Shown here: positions 1 to 11,995 of the stretch, in pieces
How positions within the stretch are numbered: the first letter of the stretch is position 1
Layout of the letters: each line of letters begins with the position of its first letter
From: Gaeumannomyces sp. JS-464
Taxonomy: Eukaryota > Ascomycota > Sordariomycetes > Magnaporthales > Magnaporthaceae
Reading direction: 5' to 3'
Assembly: GCA_002197995.1 (NCBI GenBank)
Contig: NGZR01000005.1
Coordinates: 1,674,001-1,738,000, forward strand
DNA length: 64,000 bases
The notes under the pieces: generated by a model
Databases searched by the model: none
Told to the model about the DNA's origin: nothing
The model's input: the letters and a program-made list of their open reading frames with translations, nothing else
Translations under genes and position numbers: made by a program

Positions 1-1924
1 CCTCCCCTTCGCATTTCTATAGCCTGGTCGGTTCCAAGTATGGTCAACCAAGCTAATCGCACATGATACTCGCAGGCATTGGCAAGACATCCTTGATCAA
101 AGCCATTGTGCAGATATGCGAGCATATCGTCCACGTGGACCCCATCAACCCCCATGTTCCTGCTGCTATTTCGGCCAGCGCAACTGCTACCAGGGGTGCC
201 AAGCCCAAGTCTCAATCGCCACAACCAAAGACATCCAGCGGCAGCACCGACCGGGTAACCGAGATATATGGCAGTACCAAGGCGTACCCAGACTGGTGGA
301 CTGATTTGGGTGAAGACTCTTCTTCCCGTGTGCAGAGGCGGAGAAAGAGCCTAGGCGACAGTGTCCTGGATCGTAACATTTGCTTTGTTGATACCCCTGG
401 GTTTCGGGCCGGCTCGCCCCAGGTCAGTTATCGGGTCCCCGTCCCATGGCAACCCGTCCATGCCGGCCTCCCGGTACTGGCCAACCAGATAGATCACTGC
501 TAACGCTCGCCGCAACCATGCCAACAGTCTTTGCAGAACGTTATGCCCGTGGTGCAATATGTCGAGTCCCACTTAGAGCGCATATCGTCCAACTCGCTCA
601 GCGACTCAGACCTACTCGCCCTACTGGGTGGCGAGGGTGGCTCTCAAGTCGATGCTGTATTCTATTTGATTTCTCGCGGTAAGCATGCTGACTTCCTGTT
701 GCTCTTGCCGCATTACGTCAAATCAACATGTATTTCTGACCAGCCATTGGGGCTCATTGGCAGATATGAAATCGGCCGATCTGCAATATCTTCGGTTGCT
801 CGCGCCCCTGACAAACGTTATACCGTTGCTGGCACGCTCAGACACTGTCCCTCTGGGCCAGCTTACCCCCTGCAAAGACAAGATTCTAAGTCAGCTACGA
901 GCCGTCGGGGTGCGGCCATTCGACTTTTCGGCGTCACCCCAAGACGGAGGCGCCCAACTTCCTTACGCGATATCCAGCGCCACCGGCTCCGACAATGACG
1001 TCATGGACGCGAGCCTACTTATGAGCCCAGACTACATCCAGCCTCTACTACCATCGGAGCTGGATGTGTTGGTCCGACAGACTTTCAGCTCAGATGGAGC
1101 CTCGTGGCTAAGGCACTCGGCGGCGCGGAAGTACCTACAGTGGCGCTCGGCGAGCACGCATCCAAGCCGCAGGCACTTTACCGGCCCCTGCATCAATGGC
1201 CCCAACAACTGTAGCTGTGCCGCCCACCCCACGACCGACTCCATCTCAGAGTGCCCCGGGAACTCCCAGCCGTGGGCATGGCCGCGTAGACTCCAGAAAC
1301 AGCCAGCAGCGGGCACTCCTTAGCCCGGCCGGATCGGGCTCGGAGACAGCAATGGCTCTCCTCCCCGCGGCCAAGCGTGAGGAGCAGCTGGCCCAGATGC
1401 GGCTGGCCAGCTGGGCGGCAGACCTCCAGCGAAGTCTAGCCAGTGAGCGGGCACGCTACGAAACCATCGCACGGGGCGAGCGCGCCGTCTGGTTGACTGA
1501 GCGGCTAGGAGAGTGTGTTCAGGATGGGACTTTGGTGCCTGTGCGCGGCAGCAGGGCCGGCAACGCTGGCGGTGGTAATAACAACGGCAGCAAAAGTAAC
1601 AGCACTGGCAGCATTGGCATCTGTAGCAACGGCAGGAGTGCCCGTCGCTATTCGCAACACGTCAGCAGCGCTCTGGCGCCCCCTTCGACGTCTGGGGCGT
1701 CGCCGGGTCCGGCAAAGATGATGAGGCGTCGCCACTCGCCCCCGGCCGCCGCGGACCCGCTGGGCCTGATCGAATTGGCGGCCGAACTCCGGGCCAAAGG
1801 CTGGGTTGCCCTCGAGGTCCTGGGAAGCATCGGGGTCCTCGGCGGCCTAGCGCTTTGGGCCACGGGACGGTACTGGCACGCCTATTATTACGACTGGCTC
1901 GTCGAGAGGTTGTGTGGCGATTGA
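1..1924 (+). CDS. Septin-type G-domain protein with C-terminal membrane segment (5' truncated, frame-broken)
   Basis: The coding region enters from outside the window. Apparent exons are 1-42, 76-422, 528-678 and 764 onward. They give a P-loop (GSKYGIGKTS), a G3-like motif (FVDTPGF near 390) and an AxSD/AKAD-like motif (LLARSD near 830), and then the KYLQWR block, in the order expected for a septin GTPase domain. From about 1150 the frame changes. The frame from about 1196 to 1924 encodes a Ser/Pro/Gly-rich linker, a charged helix and one hydrophobic helix near the C-terminus (ALEVLGSIGVLGGLALW), so it is probably a tail-anchored or membrane-associated septin relative rather than a canonical ring-forming septin. 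The first intron would be only 33 bp. No GT-AG pair of suitable length explains the change near 1150, so a single-base frameshift (error or mutation) is likely. Family assignment is good; the exact role is unknown. Confidence 0.72.
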
Positions 1925-3630
1925 AGGGGGGAGATGGAGAAAGGGGAACAGTTTTCTCCTTTGTCAGTCAGGGGCTGTAACATGGGATGGCGCGGACCAT
2001 GAGACTGATGTAGTGTAGCTATCCGGCCTCCTTTTTCCCCTCTTTCTTTTTCTCCGTCTTTTTTTTTTCTTTTTTTCTTGATCCCTTTCCACCCTTCATC
2101 AAGACTTGTCCCACGGAGCAAGCAATAGTGCTCCACCAGAGCGTTCCCGGCTCGGTCATAGCTAGAAACGGCCTGATACTGTTTTGTGTAAACGCGATGC
2201 CGTGTGCACGGATGCAGCCACGCGGCCGGATGATATTTTAGTTTATGCACAAGGCCGCCGATCCCACCTGGTGTCGGACCCTTCCATCTCTGGTCAGGAG
2301 TCGGTCGCGCTTGCGGAACGTTGTCACACCTTTGTCGCCAAGCTGCCCGGGGTGCGCTTCTGTTTGGTCCGGTTCTGGCGTTCCGTGCCAAGCCGGCAAG
2401 GAGAGGAACCCCTAATGCGCATCATCCAAAAATGTCGACTTGCTTCAGGGATCTTTTTGTCATTTTCTCCCACTCGTTTTTTTTTTTTTTTTTTGTGTTC
2501 TTTCTCCCTAGGTTCGCTGCCGGTGTGATGCAGGGTGGGTCGACCTCAGACGAGACGATAAACGTCCGCACTCGATCCTTTCTTTCTTGCCCTTTACCCT
2601 TTTTTTTTCTTTGCGGGATTGGATGGGAGTGGGAGAGTGGGGGTTGAGAGAAAAGGGAGCGTTTGGGGTTTAACTCGTCTTGCATATGCCAGGGTGATGG
2701 GAGCCGCCCGCTAGCTCGAGATTTCAGTTGAGCCTCCATTCTTGGGATGCACGTGCTCAACACGCTCCCCATTCTCACTTGGAATAATGACAAGACACAC
2801 AAAAGTCAAAGCGAGCTATTCAATTTGCGTAGCTACGGCTCAGCTACTCTAGCTAGGAACTCTAGCGCTGGTTGAGAAAACTTCGAGATTGTCGTCATCC
2901 TAACTTAGCAGCACATCGAGTATCGCCCGAAATATGCCAGGCAAAAGCAAAGCCAAAGAGAAAATTTTCCTTCCGTTGCCATCATCATCAAACTCCCACC
3001 ACCATGTAATGTTTCCCGCTGATCCCGCTGTTTTTGTTTCCTTTCCTCCCTGGGAACTGGAATGAGCACTCGAGATCTCGTGTAGATGACCCCTTTCTTT
3101 TCCCACTGTTCCTCTCCTCCCCCCACGCCATTCCCCGATCGTGATGTGTTCTAAAGATCCGAAACGACTTTTCTTTTCCAGCGCGATGGAGACAAGATAA
3201 GTCTTGGCCGAATGTACATCAATGTACCACGGCGCCCAAGTTAGAGTGAGAAAGGCGCGAGACGGCTTTGCGTCGGCAAAGCTCCCTGTCGCAGCCCTCG
3301 CGTCCGTATATAATCGAAAAGGCGATTGGCTCCCCAAAGTCGCAGCCACCTCATCTTGGGGGGATGAGAGGGTGGAGCCAAGTATATTCGGAAAGGATAT
3401 GCTAGGTCATGCAGGGGACCTCCATGCTCGGCAAGGAAGTAAGAGATGGTGTTGAAACGACCTCTAGGGACGCCGTCTGCCAAAGCCATCATCTGTATGA
3501 GAGTGCAGATGCCAGAAGAGAAGATAGAATTCGAAAAATGTTGGGGAGGAAGAGTAAATCGCTGTGCTGTCTATGATATACTGAAAGGGGGAAATAAAGA
3601 GTATAACGAATACACAAGACACTAGCCAGC
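1925..3630. other. Intergenic spacer between convergent genes
   Basis: This stretch lies between the 3' ends of the septin-like and Vts1 genes. It holds T-rich runs near 2060-2080, 2478-2494 and 2601-2609, probably 3' UTR or spacer. No coding region with recognisable protein character was seen on either strand. Confidence 0.6.
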
Positions 3631-5579
3631 CTAGGTAGCCAGGCGGCCCTCGGTCTTGGCCTCTGTTGATAAAGGAACAGGCTTGTTGTTAGCAAAATTT
3701 GACCGATACCAGCGGCGAGGGAATGGGGACTGCGTATGAGAATATCTTACCCTTGACCTGCTCGAACACCTTGAGCATCTTCCGCCGGGCTCCAAGAGCG
3801 TTGACACCGCGCTCCTCCAGTTGCTTGTCATCGAGCTCGATGAGGTCGTTCCACTTCATGTCCTTAAGGTTGTCCGTGTACTTGTGCAGACGCAGACTCC
3901 GCAGCCAGGCCGGGATATCCTGAAGGAGCGTGGGGTCGGTAGGATCCTCTGGGGGCTTGGAGCTGCCCCGGCGACCGCGCGGCGAGCGACCACGAGCCAT
4001 CTCGGAGTGATCCGAGAGGTAGCCCTCAGGGGGCATAACGCCCAGCGGACCCAGATTGAGGGGAGCAAGACCGCCGCTCATGGGATTGAGAGCGAGGAAG
4101 CCGTTGTTCTGGGGCGAGAAAGCCATGCCTCCAAAACCAGCGGCTTGCTGGAGCGCGATGCCAGGAGAGTTGGGACGAGAGCGGTTGCTAAACGACATGT
4201 TCTGCTGTCCCTGCATGGCCATGATCTGGTCGCGGTTGAGGACCCTGCCGTGCTCATCGATCATAACGACATTGGCACCCGGAACCTGCATGCCAGGAGA
4301 GAGCACGCCCTGACCATTTCCGGGAGCGTCATTAGAGCGGGCGCGGCGGTACTTCCGGACATCGTCAAGAGCAAAGCGGTTGTTGACAGTGGACATGGCC
4401 GCAAGCTTCATGGCAGTAGCGTTGGCGAGCATGTCGGCCTGGCCCACTCCGCCCTGGCCCTGGGGGAAATTTGCGTTCATGGGAGTGTTGACCATAGAAG
4501 CCCAGTTGCCGCCGCTGGGACCGCCAAACGGAGAGGCAACACCCAGATCAGCAGCCGACTTGTCGCCCGCCGCGAGGGTGGTGTTCTGGATCTGCGAGTT
4601 GCCGCTAAGCGGACCTGGGCGAGGCGATCGCAGCGCAGCGCCAATCGAAGGCGGCGGCTGCACAAACTGGCCCATGGGGGCCTGGCCGGCGGTGGCTGGC
4701 TTGGCGCGAGACGGATCGCTACCCCAGGGAGAGGTCGGGTTCTGGTTGGGGGTACCGGCCTCACCGGTCTCGGCAGGCGCGACAAGCGAACTGCGGTTAT
4801 CCACGGTACTGTTGCGGTTCGAAGGCGGCTGGTTGCCCGTCTGCTGAGTGAACTTAGCCTTCTCAGCCGCAATGGCAGCAGCGGCATCCGGGAACATGGC
4901 GTTAACAGTCGAGGCGTCGAGGCCCGACTGGCGCTTAGCAGCCTGCGAGGTGGGAGCCCGCGCAATCGAGTTCCGGGCAGAGTCGCTAACATTCAGCTTG
5001 TTCATGGCATCGCTAAGGCGGTTCGACATGGGATCTGTAATCGTTCTGCGTCAGCCTCTGGAATATGGTACAATACGGTGTCCCTGCGGCTCTAGGTCAT
5101 CCGGGATGGTTGACATACCCTTGTCGAAGTTTGCCGGAGAGAGCACACCAGACATGGGGTGGTTCTTGCCCATCTGCTGCAGCACCTGGATGAAGAAGCG
5201 AATCTGCACCTGGGTGGTCTGTTGCAGCAGCGCGTAGAGAGCGGCAGTCCGCTCAGCCTCGCTGAGGACACGGAACCATTGTTCGATGGCGCTCAGCTCA
5301 TCCTTGAAGTCTTGGTCCAAGGTGGCCGCAGCCATCTCCTCGAGGGTAGTCTCATACTGGTCGATGTCGGCGATCCACTGCTGCGCGATCTTGTCCTGAG
5401 GGTCGATCTCACCGGTGCCCTGGTAGAAGTCGGACGAGGGGCGGGCATTGCCGCTGCGGACGGCTGACGAGCCTGTCAGGGCGGCGACATCGGCAGAGGC
5501 GCGAAGGTGCGAGGCGGTGCCGACAGCGCGCGACGGGCGGGCGCAGCGAAGAGATGTTGGACGCCTCGGGAGTAGACAT
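3631..5579 (-). CDS. VTS1: Vts1-type SAM-domain RNA-binding protein
   Basis: Post-transcriptional regulator of the Vts1/Smaug family. Its SAM domain binds stem-loops in mRNA and leads to deadenylation and decay in the cytoplasm. Exons on the minus strand are 5579-5119, 5034-3751 and 3662-3631, all with GT-AG introns. The N-terminal part has the conserved Vts1 block ([18 protein letters not shown], then [19 protein letters not shown]). The middle is Asn/Gln/Pro/Ser-rich and disordered. The SAM domain ([17 protein letters not shown] ... [19 protein letters not shown]) sits at the C-terminus, and the protein ends EGRLAT, at about 591 residues. I chose the ATG at 5579 because it gives MSTPEASN. 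That start is out of frame with the conserved N-terminal block from about 5530 downward, so one base appears inserted or lost between them; a start further upstream in the other frame is possible. Confidence 0.9.
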
Positions 5580-8500
5580 CCTGTTGCTGGCGCTATGGGT
5601 GCTGGAGGCCTCGGGTGCTCATCCGGTTGCTGGCTAGATGAGGGTTTGACATGGTCGGTAATCTCTCTTGCCGACAGCTCGACGAAGAGAGATGGGTGTG
5701 AGGGCGAGGCGGTGGCGGGCGAGGAAGTGTCGTGGTCGGTCGACCCAAGACGGGCTGGGCTCGCTGAAGGAGTGCAGGACGGCAAGGGCAGGAAAGTTTT
5801 GGTGACAGGCGGGTGAGGGAGGGTCGAAGCGGGTCGGGTCAGGGCCGGGCAGCGGTGGGCAGCATATGAAACAGCTTGGGAAGGCTGTTCGAGAAATTGG
5901 CTGAGGGTATAGGCTGTTGGAGCCGTGACAGGCACTCTACTTGTTCCGCGGTGACACTCCAGATCGATCAATGCTCCGGCATGGAACCAAACCAATCCAA
6001 AAAGATGGCCGATCCGGGTGTGCCCAGGCTGCGGGCCTTGGGGTGCGGGCGCGCCTCGTGGTGGTGGTGGTTGCGGGTGGGCGAGTATAAATTAAAAGGT
6101 TGTCTCGGGAAACGGTGCGGTGCGCGCGGTCGTCCGTATTAAATACCAAGGGAGATTTTCGGGAGATCTTTTTTTTTTTATCCTGCGTGCGAGAACTGAA
6201 AAGAGCCGCGAAGACAGAAAAGAAAAGGGAAAAAACGAAACCAAACACTCCTGCAGCAGCCAGCGGCTGACCTCAAAGGAGCCTGGTTCCAAAAAAGAAA
6301 GAAGAAGGGAACTCGAGGTCTGGAGACGCTCGGCAGTGATACTTTCTATCGGTACTCTGACGGTTGACTGCGTGCCGAAGCGCCTGCGACGTTGCAGAAG
6401 GTCAGCGGGAGGAGGAGGAGGAGGCAAAAGAAAAGAGAGCGAGGGACGGAGGGTTGGTGAAGCTGCGAGAGGTCTGGCAGCCAACGAATCCGCCCAGGGG
6501 CAGCGTGCTAAGGTAAGCCACCTGAAAGTGGAGTGCAAGAGGGGCTGCGGGACCTGCGAAAGAAAAATTGAAGGGGAGCCGACTAGGGTTGATACCTTTT
6601 TGGGACTGAGATGACTTGGGCAGGGTGGGTAAACGGTTCCAATACGGGAAAATAGTTAGGGGTGCACCGGGGTGGTGCGTGCTCCGTCGATCGCTCAAGC
6701 GTCTCAAGGCGCGCCGAGGCAAACGCCCGAGTGTTTCTACCGATATATTTGGGACCTGATGTCGTTTGCTGGATATAAAGTTGTCGGCTGTACCTTGAGT
6801 GTCAGGGTTTACTCCAACGGCAGCCCTCGCTAGTCGCCGTATACCAGCAGTCTACCTATGTACACACCTTCCTACCACGTAGGTACCAAGTGGAGCGGAT
6901 GCGAGATGGAAGTCAGAGTCGCTTGGAGCATGGGGTTCGAGGTTTTGATTCGAGAAGACTGCCTGGAGAGGCATCAAGCACTCTTCCCCCTTAACTCTAC
7001 ATACCTCACAGACCCTCTCCGACCCACCGGGTGCACGTCTCGCGCATGGAAAACGACGGGAAAGCCGGAACACGGCCAGCAGACGGATGGATGGAATACG
7101 CGGATGCTAACTGCCAAACGCTGCCGCGGAGAATGTTGAAAGCACCCAAGCCAAACACGTCCTGCGGCTCCAGCTGCCTGATATTCTTCGACAGGTGCGA
7201 TAAAAATATCGAACCAGGGCCTTATCCCATATTTTTAAGTTTTGCTCGACCCAAAGCAGCCCGTTTGTTTGCTGAGCCTCCACCAACGGGACCTCCTTTA
7301 CCTCCTATTTCCTATTGTCCCTTGGTAGAGAGAGACCCAGCTCGATACCCTAGCGGTCGACACAATTGGCCGAGCAGGTCCAGCATCGGTTCGCCACCAC
7401 ATGCCTATCAGACCCTGCAAAGGTCTCGTCTCACCCGCCGAGCTGGCGTGGGGAAAAAGGCTACGGCGCAGATTGGGTGGTGTGCCCGGGCTGAAGCGAG
7501 GGCTTCCATGCGGCGCTAAAAATGTGCCGCGCCGCTTCCAGGGACTGCGTGCATTCGATCAATCAATCCGTCAATCAAATTGCACTCGAGGGTGGCCGTC
7601 GAGGTCCTCCGCCCACAGAGCGCTGGTACTGTATTGATGTGGTGTCAGCCGGCCAGGTGGGTCTTGGCTCCCGACTCAAACCACCAGTCCAAGTGAGGTC
7701 TGTGTGCCATTTTTTTCCTTCTCCTGAACCAATGGAGCTGGAGTCCTTAAATCTGAAAGAGTGCCACGTATGGCCCGTTCGAAAAAAAAAAAAGAAATCT
7801 CCGAGATGGTCTGATACGTGCCGGGTTGTATGCAGGTTCAACACGCGCATTGTAGCAACCCAGTTCAGCCCGTCCCGCAACGAAAAGACGTTACCTACTG
7901 TTTATCTTGCTGTGTGTCGTCGGCGTCGTAACACCTACCTGCGCCGCAGCCCTCCCGGCTTAGGGACCCTAGCTGAGTCCCAAGACGACACTGAGTTGGG
8001 AGCTACACACCGGTAGCCGAGGTACCGTCGGTAGGCGTACCTACGAGCCCCTCTGGGCACCAGCGTTTCCTAGCCTATGCTTGGCAGCCCCCGAGTCACA
8101 AGACTCGAGGCTCAGGCCGCCCTTTCCCAGTGTCATGATGCCTTTCGGCCACACTGCCTTCAGCTGAGACAACTCCTGATTCTGAGATGTGTGTGGTAGG
8201 CCAATCAATGACAAGATGCATGCTACGTACCTGTCTTGGGGGTATATGTGTTTGTTCTATCCATTTTGACAATCAGTCTCGGTTTGGCATCTTCTGAGTT
8301 CGAGCAAGGTGCACACGGGTGCACATGGGGAGCTATGGCCACAAAAACCGCCCGAACTCCCAGATCAATGGTTATCACCCTGAATGCCCCGAGGCAAGAC
8401 GTGTGGAACACGCTCAATTTTTGGATTCATTATTTTTGCTCCTATTACAAGTAGCGCACGATGGCCTGACTGGCCGTGCGTCCTGCTATTCCGAATGCGT

Positions 8501-9115
8501 CCACGATGAATCGTGTCACGGTCGGTTACATACGTCACGTCGAGGGGGAGGAATGAAATATGTAGTCCACCATTCATGCACCGCGGCCGTGGAGATGAAC
8601 TGCAGCCTGAAGTGTTTGGTAATAGGCGGACCTGGGTGTTTGATCTTGGCACGATAACTTTCCTTCAGCAAGGCGAGCATGGAAATAGGCTCTGTGCTGT
8701 ACACACTAATGCCGTCTTCGTCAAGAGTCCACCTTCCAGGAAAGAAGGTAGCCCTTTGTCGGGGGTCGGGGGTAGGGGGTAGGGTGCTGGGGTATTTGAC
8801 GCGAGGGCGAGGGCGAGGGAATATCAAGGGGTCCGGAGGTCGTCGACATCAACATGGGCAGGCTAGCCTACCTGGGCAGTAGTCTGCAGCCCCTGGGTCA
8901 AGCGGCATCCGCACGACGGCGAACTTCTCAGAAATGCAAGTTTGTTTGCCCCTAAGAGAGAAAAAAAGCTCGTCAAAAACTCCAGGTGAGGCGGGAAGAA
9001 AACCCATGAGTGCCCGCCGCTCGATGCCTTTTATTCCGTTCCAGGTTTCCCGTTGTTTGCCGTTGGTCATCGTCTCATCTCGCCAGGTTTCTTTTATTTC
9101 CTAGCAGAGAAAAAT
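5580..9115. other. Intergenic region between VTS1 promoter and eL29 3' end
   Basis: 3.5 kb without a recognisable gene. The first few hundred bases should hold the VTS1 promoter and 5' leader, including a purine-rich tract on the plus strand around 6180-6430. Short T/A runs and several TAGGTA/TACCTA words (for example 6875-6890 and 8020-8045) are present. Reading frames here have no family resemblance and look like chance GC-rich frames. Confidence 0.55.
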
Positions 9116-9680
9116 TCACGCCGTCTCCCGCTTGCCCTCCTTGAACTCCTTCTGCAATGTGGGTCAGCAAAAACTGGCCAAACTTGGAGGGGATGAGGGC
9201 CAGGCTTTGGGAGACGCCTGGCCCTGGGGTGGGCTCCCTTACCAGAGCCTTAGCCGTGCCGTGCAGCGCATGCCTGTGGTTGCGGCGGAACTTGGGGTCG
9301 GTGCCCTTCAGCGACGGGTATCTTGAGGTCTTGGGCTTCTTGATACTGCAAGATGGAAGGGACTGTTAGCCAGCCGCCCGGGGATGGCTTGGGTAGAGAC
9401 CCGATTGCGCGTGCAAAGCCCTGTTCTCCAAAGCAACCGCCGTCTCGTCCATTCGGATCCATCACGCTCGATTCTGCCTTGTCGCAATGCAGCTCGATGG
9501 GAGGGAGAAGCCGTCGGGGTTTCCTCAAACGTACCCGTTGCGGTGCGCCTTCCGCGACTGGTTGTGCTGGGACGAGTTCTTGGACTCTGCAGAAAAGGGG
9601 AAGGCACAAAAATGTCAGCGGACCCGAGATCTCCGCGAACCAAATGCATCAGCAAGCAGAGAGCTGTACATACTGGCCAT
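9116..9680 (-). CDS. RPL29: 60S ribosomal protein L29 (eL29)
   Basis: Small basic protein of the large cytosolic ribosomal subunit. Four exons on the minus strand: 9680-9674 (only seven bases, ATGGCCA), 9586-9535, 9345-9243 and 9151-9116. Spliced, they give exactly 65 residues beginning MAKSKNSSQHNQSRKAHRNG, continuing IKKPKTSRYPSLKGTDPKFR and RNHRHALHGTAKAL, and ending KEFKEGKRETA. This is the near-universal fungal L29 sequence and normal length. All splice sites are GT-AG. The very short first exon and several introns in the 5' half are typical of fungal ribosomal protein genes. No frame breaks. Certain identification. Confidence 0.96.
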
Positions 9681-9922
9681 TGTGAATGTGTGCTTCCGAT
9701 CTTCTCAAAGGATTTCAGAGGGGGGAGTCTTCTGGTTAAAGATTGAGTTGTCGCAGTCGCGGTCGGCAATGAATTGCTGCAATCTGTGGGCGCTGTGGTT
9801 GCAAATTCGGCCCTAATGTGGCGGTGCGTCTATGCACGTACCACATGGGTTTCTGGGGGTGGGGTCAAGCCACACTTTGCGGGGCGAGACAAAGCGCTAG
9901 GAATGACCTATTCGCTGACATA

Positions 9923-10191
9923 CGTAGGTTGCGTACCTAAATAACGGCCCACCCCGAAGTACCTACTAGGGACCCCGTGTTTCGGGCAATCCAATCACAG
10001 ATTTTTAAAAGAGAAAAATCATCCCTGCTCGACAAAGATACAGTACATTTGCCACCCTTACGGGCTCCAGCACCGCACTGATTGGGTTTCCAGCGAGTTG
10101 ACTTTTGAGTTTTCTGCTGGGACGAGCCAGGATAGCCCTAGGTGTAGCGCGGGACCTATCCCCGGGCCGTTATTTACCCATTACACCTACG
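9923..10191. mobile_element. Candidate MITE (Tc1/mariner-like, TA target site)
   Basis: The left end reads TACGTAGGTTGCGTACC, then TAAATAACGGCCC. The right end, read on the opposite strand, is TACGTAGGTGTAATGGG, then TAAATAACGGCCC. These are imperfect terminal inverted repeats of about 30 bases, starting CGTAGGT and flanked on both sides by TA (9921-9922 and 10192-10193), which fits a TA duplication. Internal sequence is about 200 bases with no coding capacity. It lies in the shared upstream/downstream spacer of RPL29 and ANT1. Inference from structure only; copy number elsewhere cannot be checked here. Confidence 0.5.
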
Positions 10192-10425
10192 TAACGCCGA
10201 CTCGGGGAAATTGACGTACTGAGGTATTCAGGTGGCATGGGTAAGTTCCGGCCCAGGGATAGGTCACTCTGACAACAACAGGGTCCCTGGCGGATTGTCT
10301 GCCCTCCTTCAAAGGTTATTCAACGCTTTGGCCGGTGCAGATGTATCTTCTGGTGCAGGGATGATTTTTTCTATTGAATTGGCCCTGATTGGGTGGTTTT
10401 TGACATGGGGGGCCCAGTCGGTACA

Positions 10426-10444
10426 TCGGGGTGGGCCGTTATTT
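10426..10444 (-). repeat. Exact inverted copy of a 19-base MITE-terminal motif
   Basis: On the minus strand this reads AAATAACGGCCCACCCCGA, identical to plus-strand 9939-9957 inside the candidate MITE. A shorter form of the same motif is the right terminus of that element (about 10164-10176). The copy may mark the end of a second, degraded relative. Confidence 0.55.
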
Positions 10445-10726
10445 TCGTACGTTGCCTCAGAGCCCATCTTTTCCCGTGCCGCCAGAACCGAGAGATGGAG
10501 AAGTTTCTACGGCCCACCAGCTCGATTTAGATAGAGTCCAACAAACACAAGTCTCTTCCTGGCGAGATATGTATATTTACGATATGCTAGGTGATGCATC
10601 AAATCATCACTCGCTCTTCGGCTTATGTGGACAGAGAACATGCATAGGAGAAGAATCACAAGAATAAGAAAAACATGGTCCGGATACCTCCCTAGCCCGT
10701 GTACCTATCCAAAATCCGTGGCGCCG

Positions 10727-11995
10727 CTATTTCACGACGATAGGCGACACTTTGCTGGCAGCTGCTGTGCTAGCTGTTGCCGCCAGCTCCTTTGCCTTGG
10801 CCAGCTGTGCCGACCGAAGACCGCGCAGATAACGGAGGAAGAGAATGAACATGAGCTCCACCCTAGAGAGAAAGCAATAATGGTCAGTTACGGGCGTTAT
10901 TTCGGGGATGGCGAGCGTTCAGTTGTCTTGTGTTTCTCACCTTTCTTTGGTCATCATGAGGAAGCCCTGAACCAGCAGGCCCTTTAGAAGTTGTGGCCCA
11001 ATTCCCTTAAAGAGACCTAGGAGCCCTTCATTATCGACGATGAAGCGCATCACCTCGACAAAGCTCTTGAATGGCTTGCCGTTCCTGGCCGGGGGAGGCT
11101 TCGACTGCAAGCCCACCTTGGCAACGATGAGCGGCTGTGTGGCCAGCGTTGCCAGTGACTTGGACATGGCGCCCAGAACTGCAATAAATCACATCAGCAC
11201 CAAATTCCTGGTGGTTGTCAAGGGTTCCACTCTTCAGAATGGGCGCATGCGCTTACCGAACGCCTCCCAGGGCTTCAAGTTGGTCTTGCCGGGGAAGAAG
11301 ACGACCTTGAGCCGCTCGTAGGCACCGTACGTGATGGCCGGGTTCACGACGAGGACCAGGCTGGCCTTGAGCCCCCTCCAGAGCCCAAAGACACCGTCCT
11401 CGCTGGCGACTACCTCGCGCGCCGTCTCGACTAGGCCCTTGCGCTCCTCCTTGCTCTGCGTCTGCTGGCGCGTCGTCACGACGGCCACGGGGATGGTGCA
11501 CAGCTGCGCCACGGCGCCGGCCGCCGCGCCCAGCGACAGCTCCACGGCCGTCGACGGCGGCGCGGAGCCGGCGGAGCGCTGGTAGAGCGCCCGCACGATC
11601 GAGTACCAGTAGAAGTATGCAAAGTTGGTCGAGGCCACGCCGATCAGCGCCCCGCTCATGCCCGCGTACAGGCCCTCGAGGCCGTCCTGGTCGACGATCT
11701 TGGTGATGGCGTCCCACGTGGAGGTGTAGTGCTGGTTCGCGGCGTCGGTGAGGAGGGTTTCTCCGGGCTTCGGTTTGCTCTGGACTTGGAGACGAGTCTT
11801 GACACTGTCGACGCATATCAGTCAGCGCCATTGATCTTGTTGCAGAAATCCCACCCGCTGGCTCCATGTCTCGCGCGCAGGGAATTCTTACATGTCTAGG
11901 GGATACACCAGGGCGTTGGCGAGGACCGCTCCGGCGGCTCCGGCGGTTGCCCGGCCCCAGGGCCCGATCGGCGCCGACTTTGCTTGCGCAGCCAT
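10727..11995 (-). CDS. ANT1: Peroxisomal adenine nucleotide transporter (mitochondrial carrier family, Ant1-like)
   Basis: Six-helix carrier exchanging ATP for AMP across the peroxisomal membrane, supporting activation of fatty acids for beta-oxidation. Exons on the minus strand are 11995-11892, 11804-11257, 11178-10941 and 10862-10727; spliced length is 341 residues with no frame break. The first carrier signature spans the first intron (LANALVYPLD then IVKTRLQ). The second repeat has ALIGVASTNFAYFYWYS and QLCTIPVAVVTTRQQ. The third has LATQPLIVAKVGLQSKPP and GLFKGIGPQLLKGLLVQ, followed by a lysine/alanine-rich tail ending VSPIVVK. The FAYFYWYS helix and third-repeat sequence fit the Ant1/PMP34 subgroup better than mitochondrial ADP/ATP carriers, which carry RRRMMM (absent here). 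Subfamily assignment is from remembered family features. Confidence 0.88.

Noticed and set aside
3821..5095. Plus-strand open frame of 424 codons
   Set aside because: It is the antisense shadow of the Vts1 coding exon and has no family character of its own.
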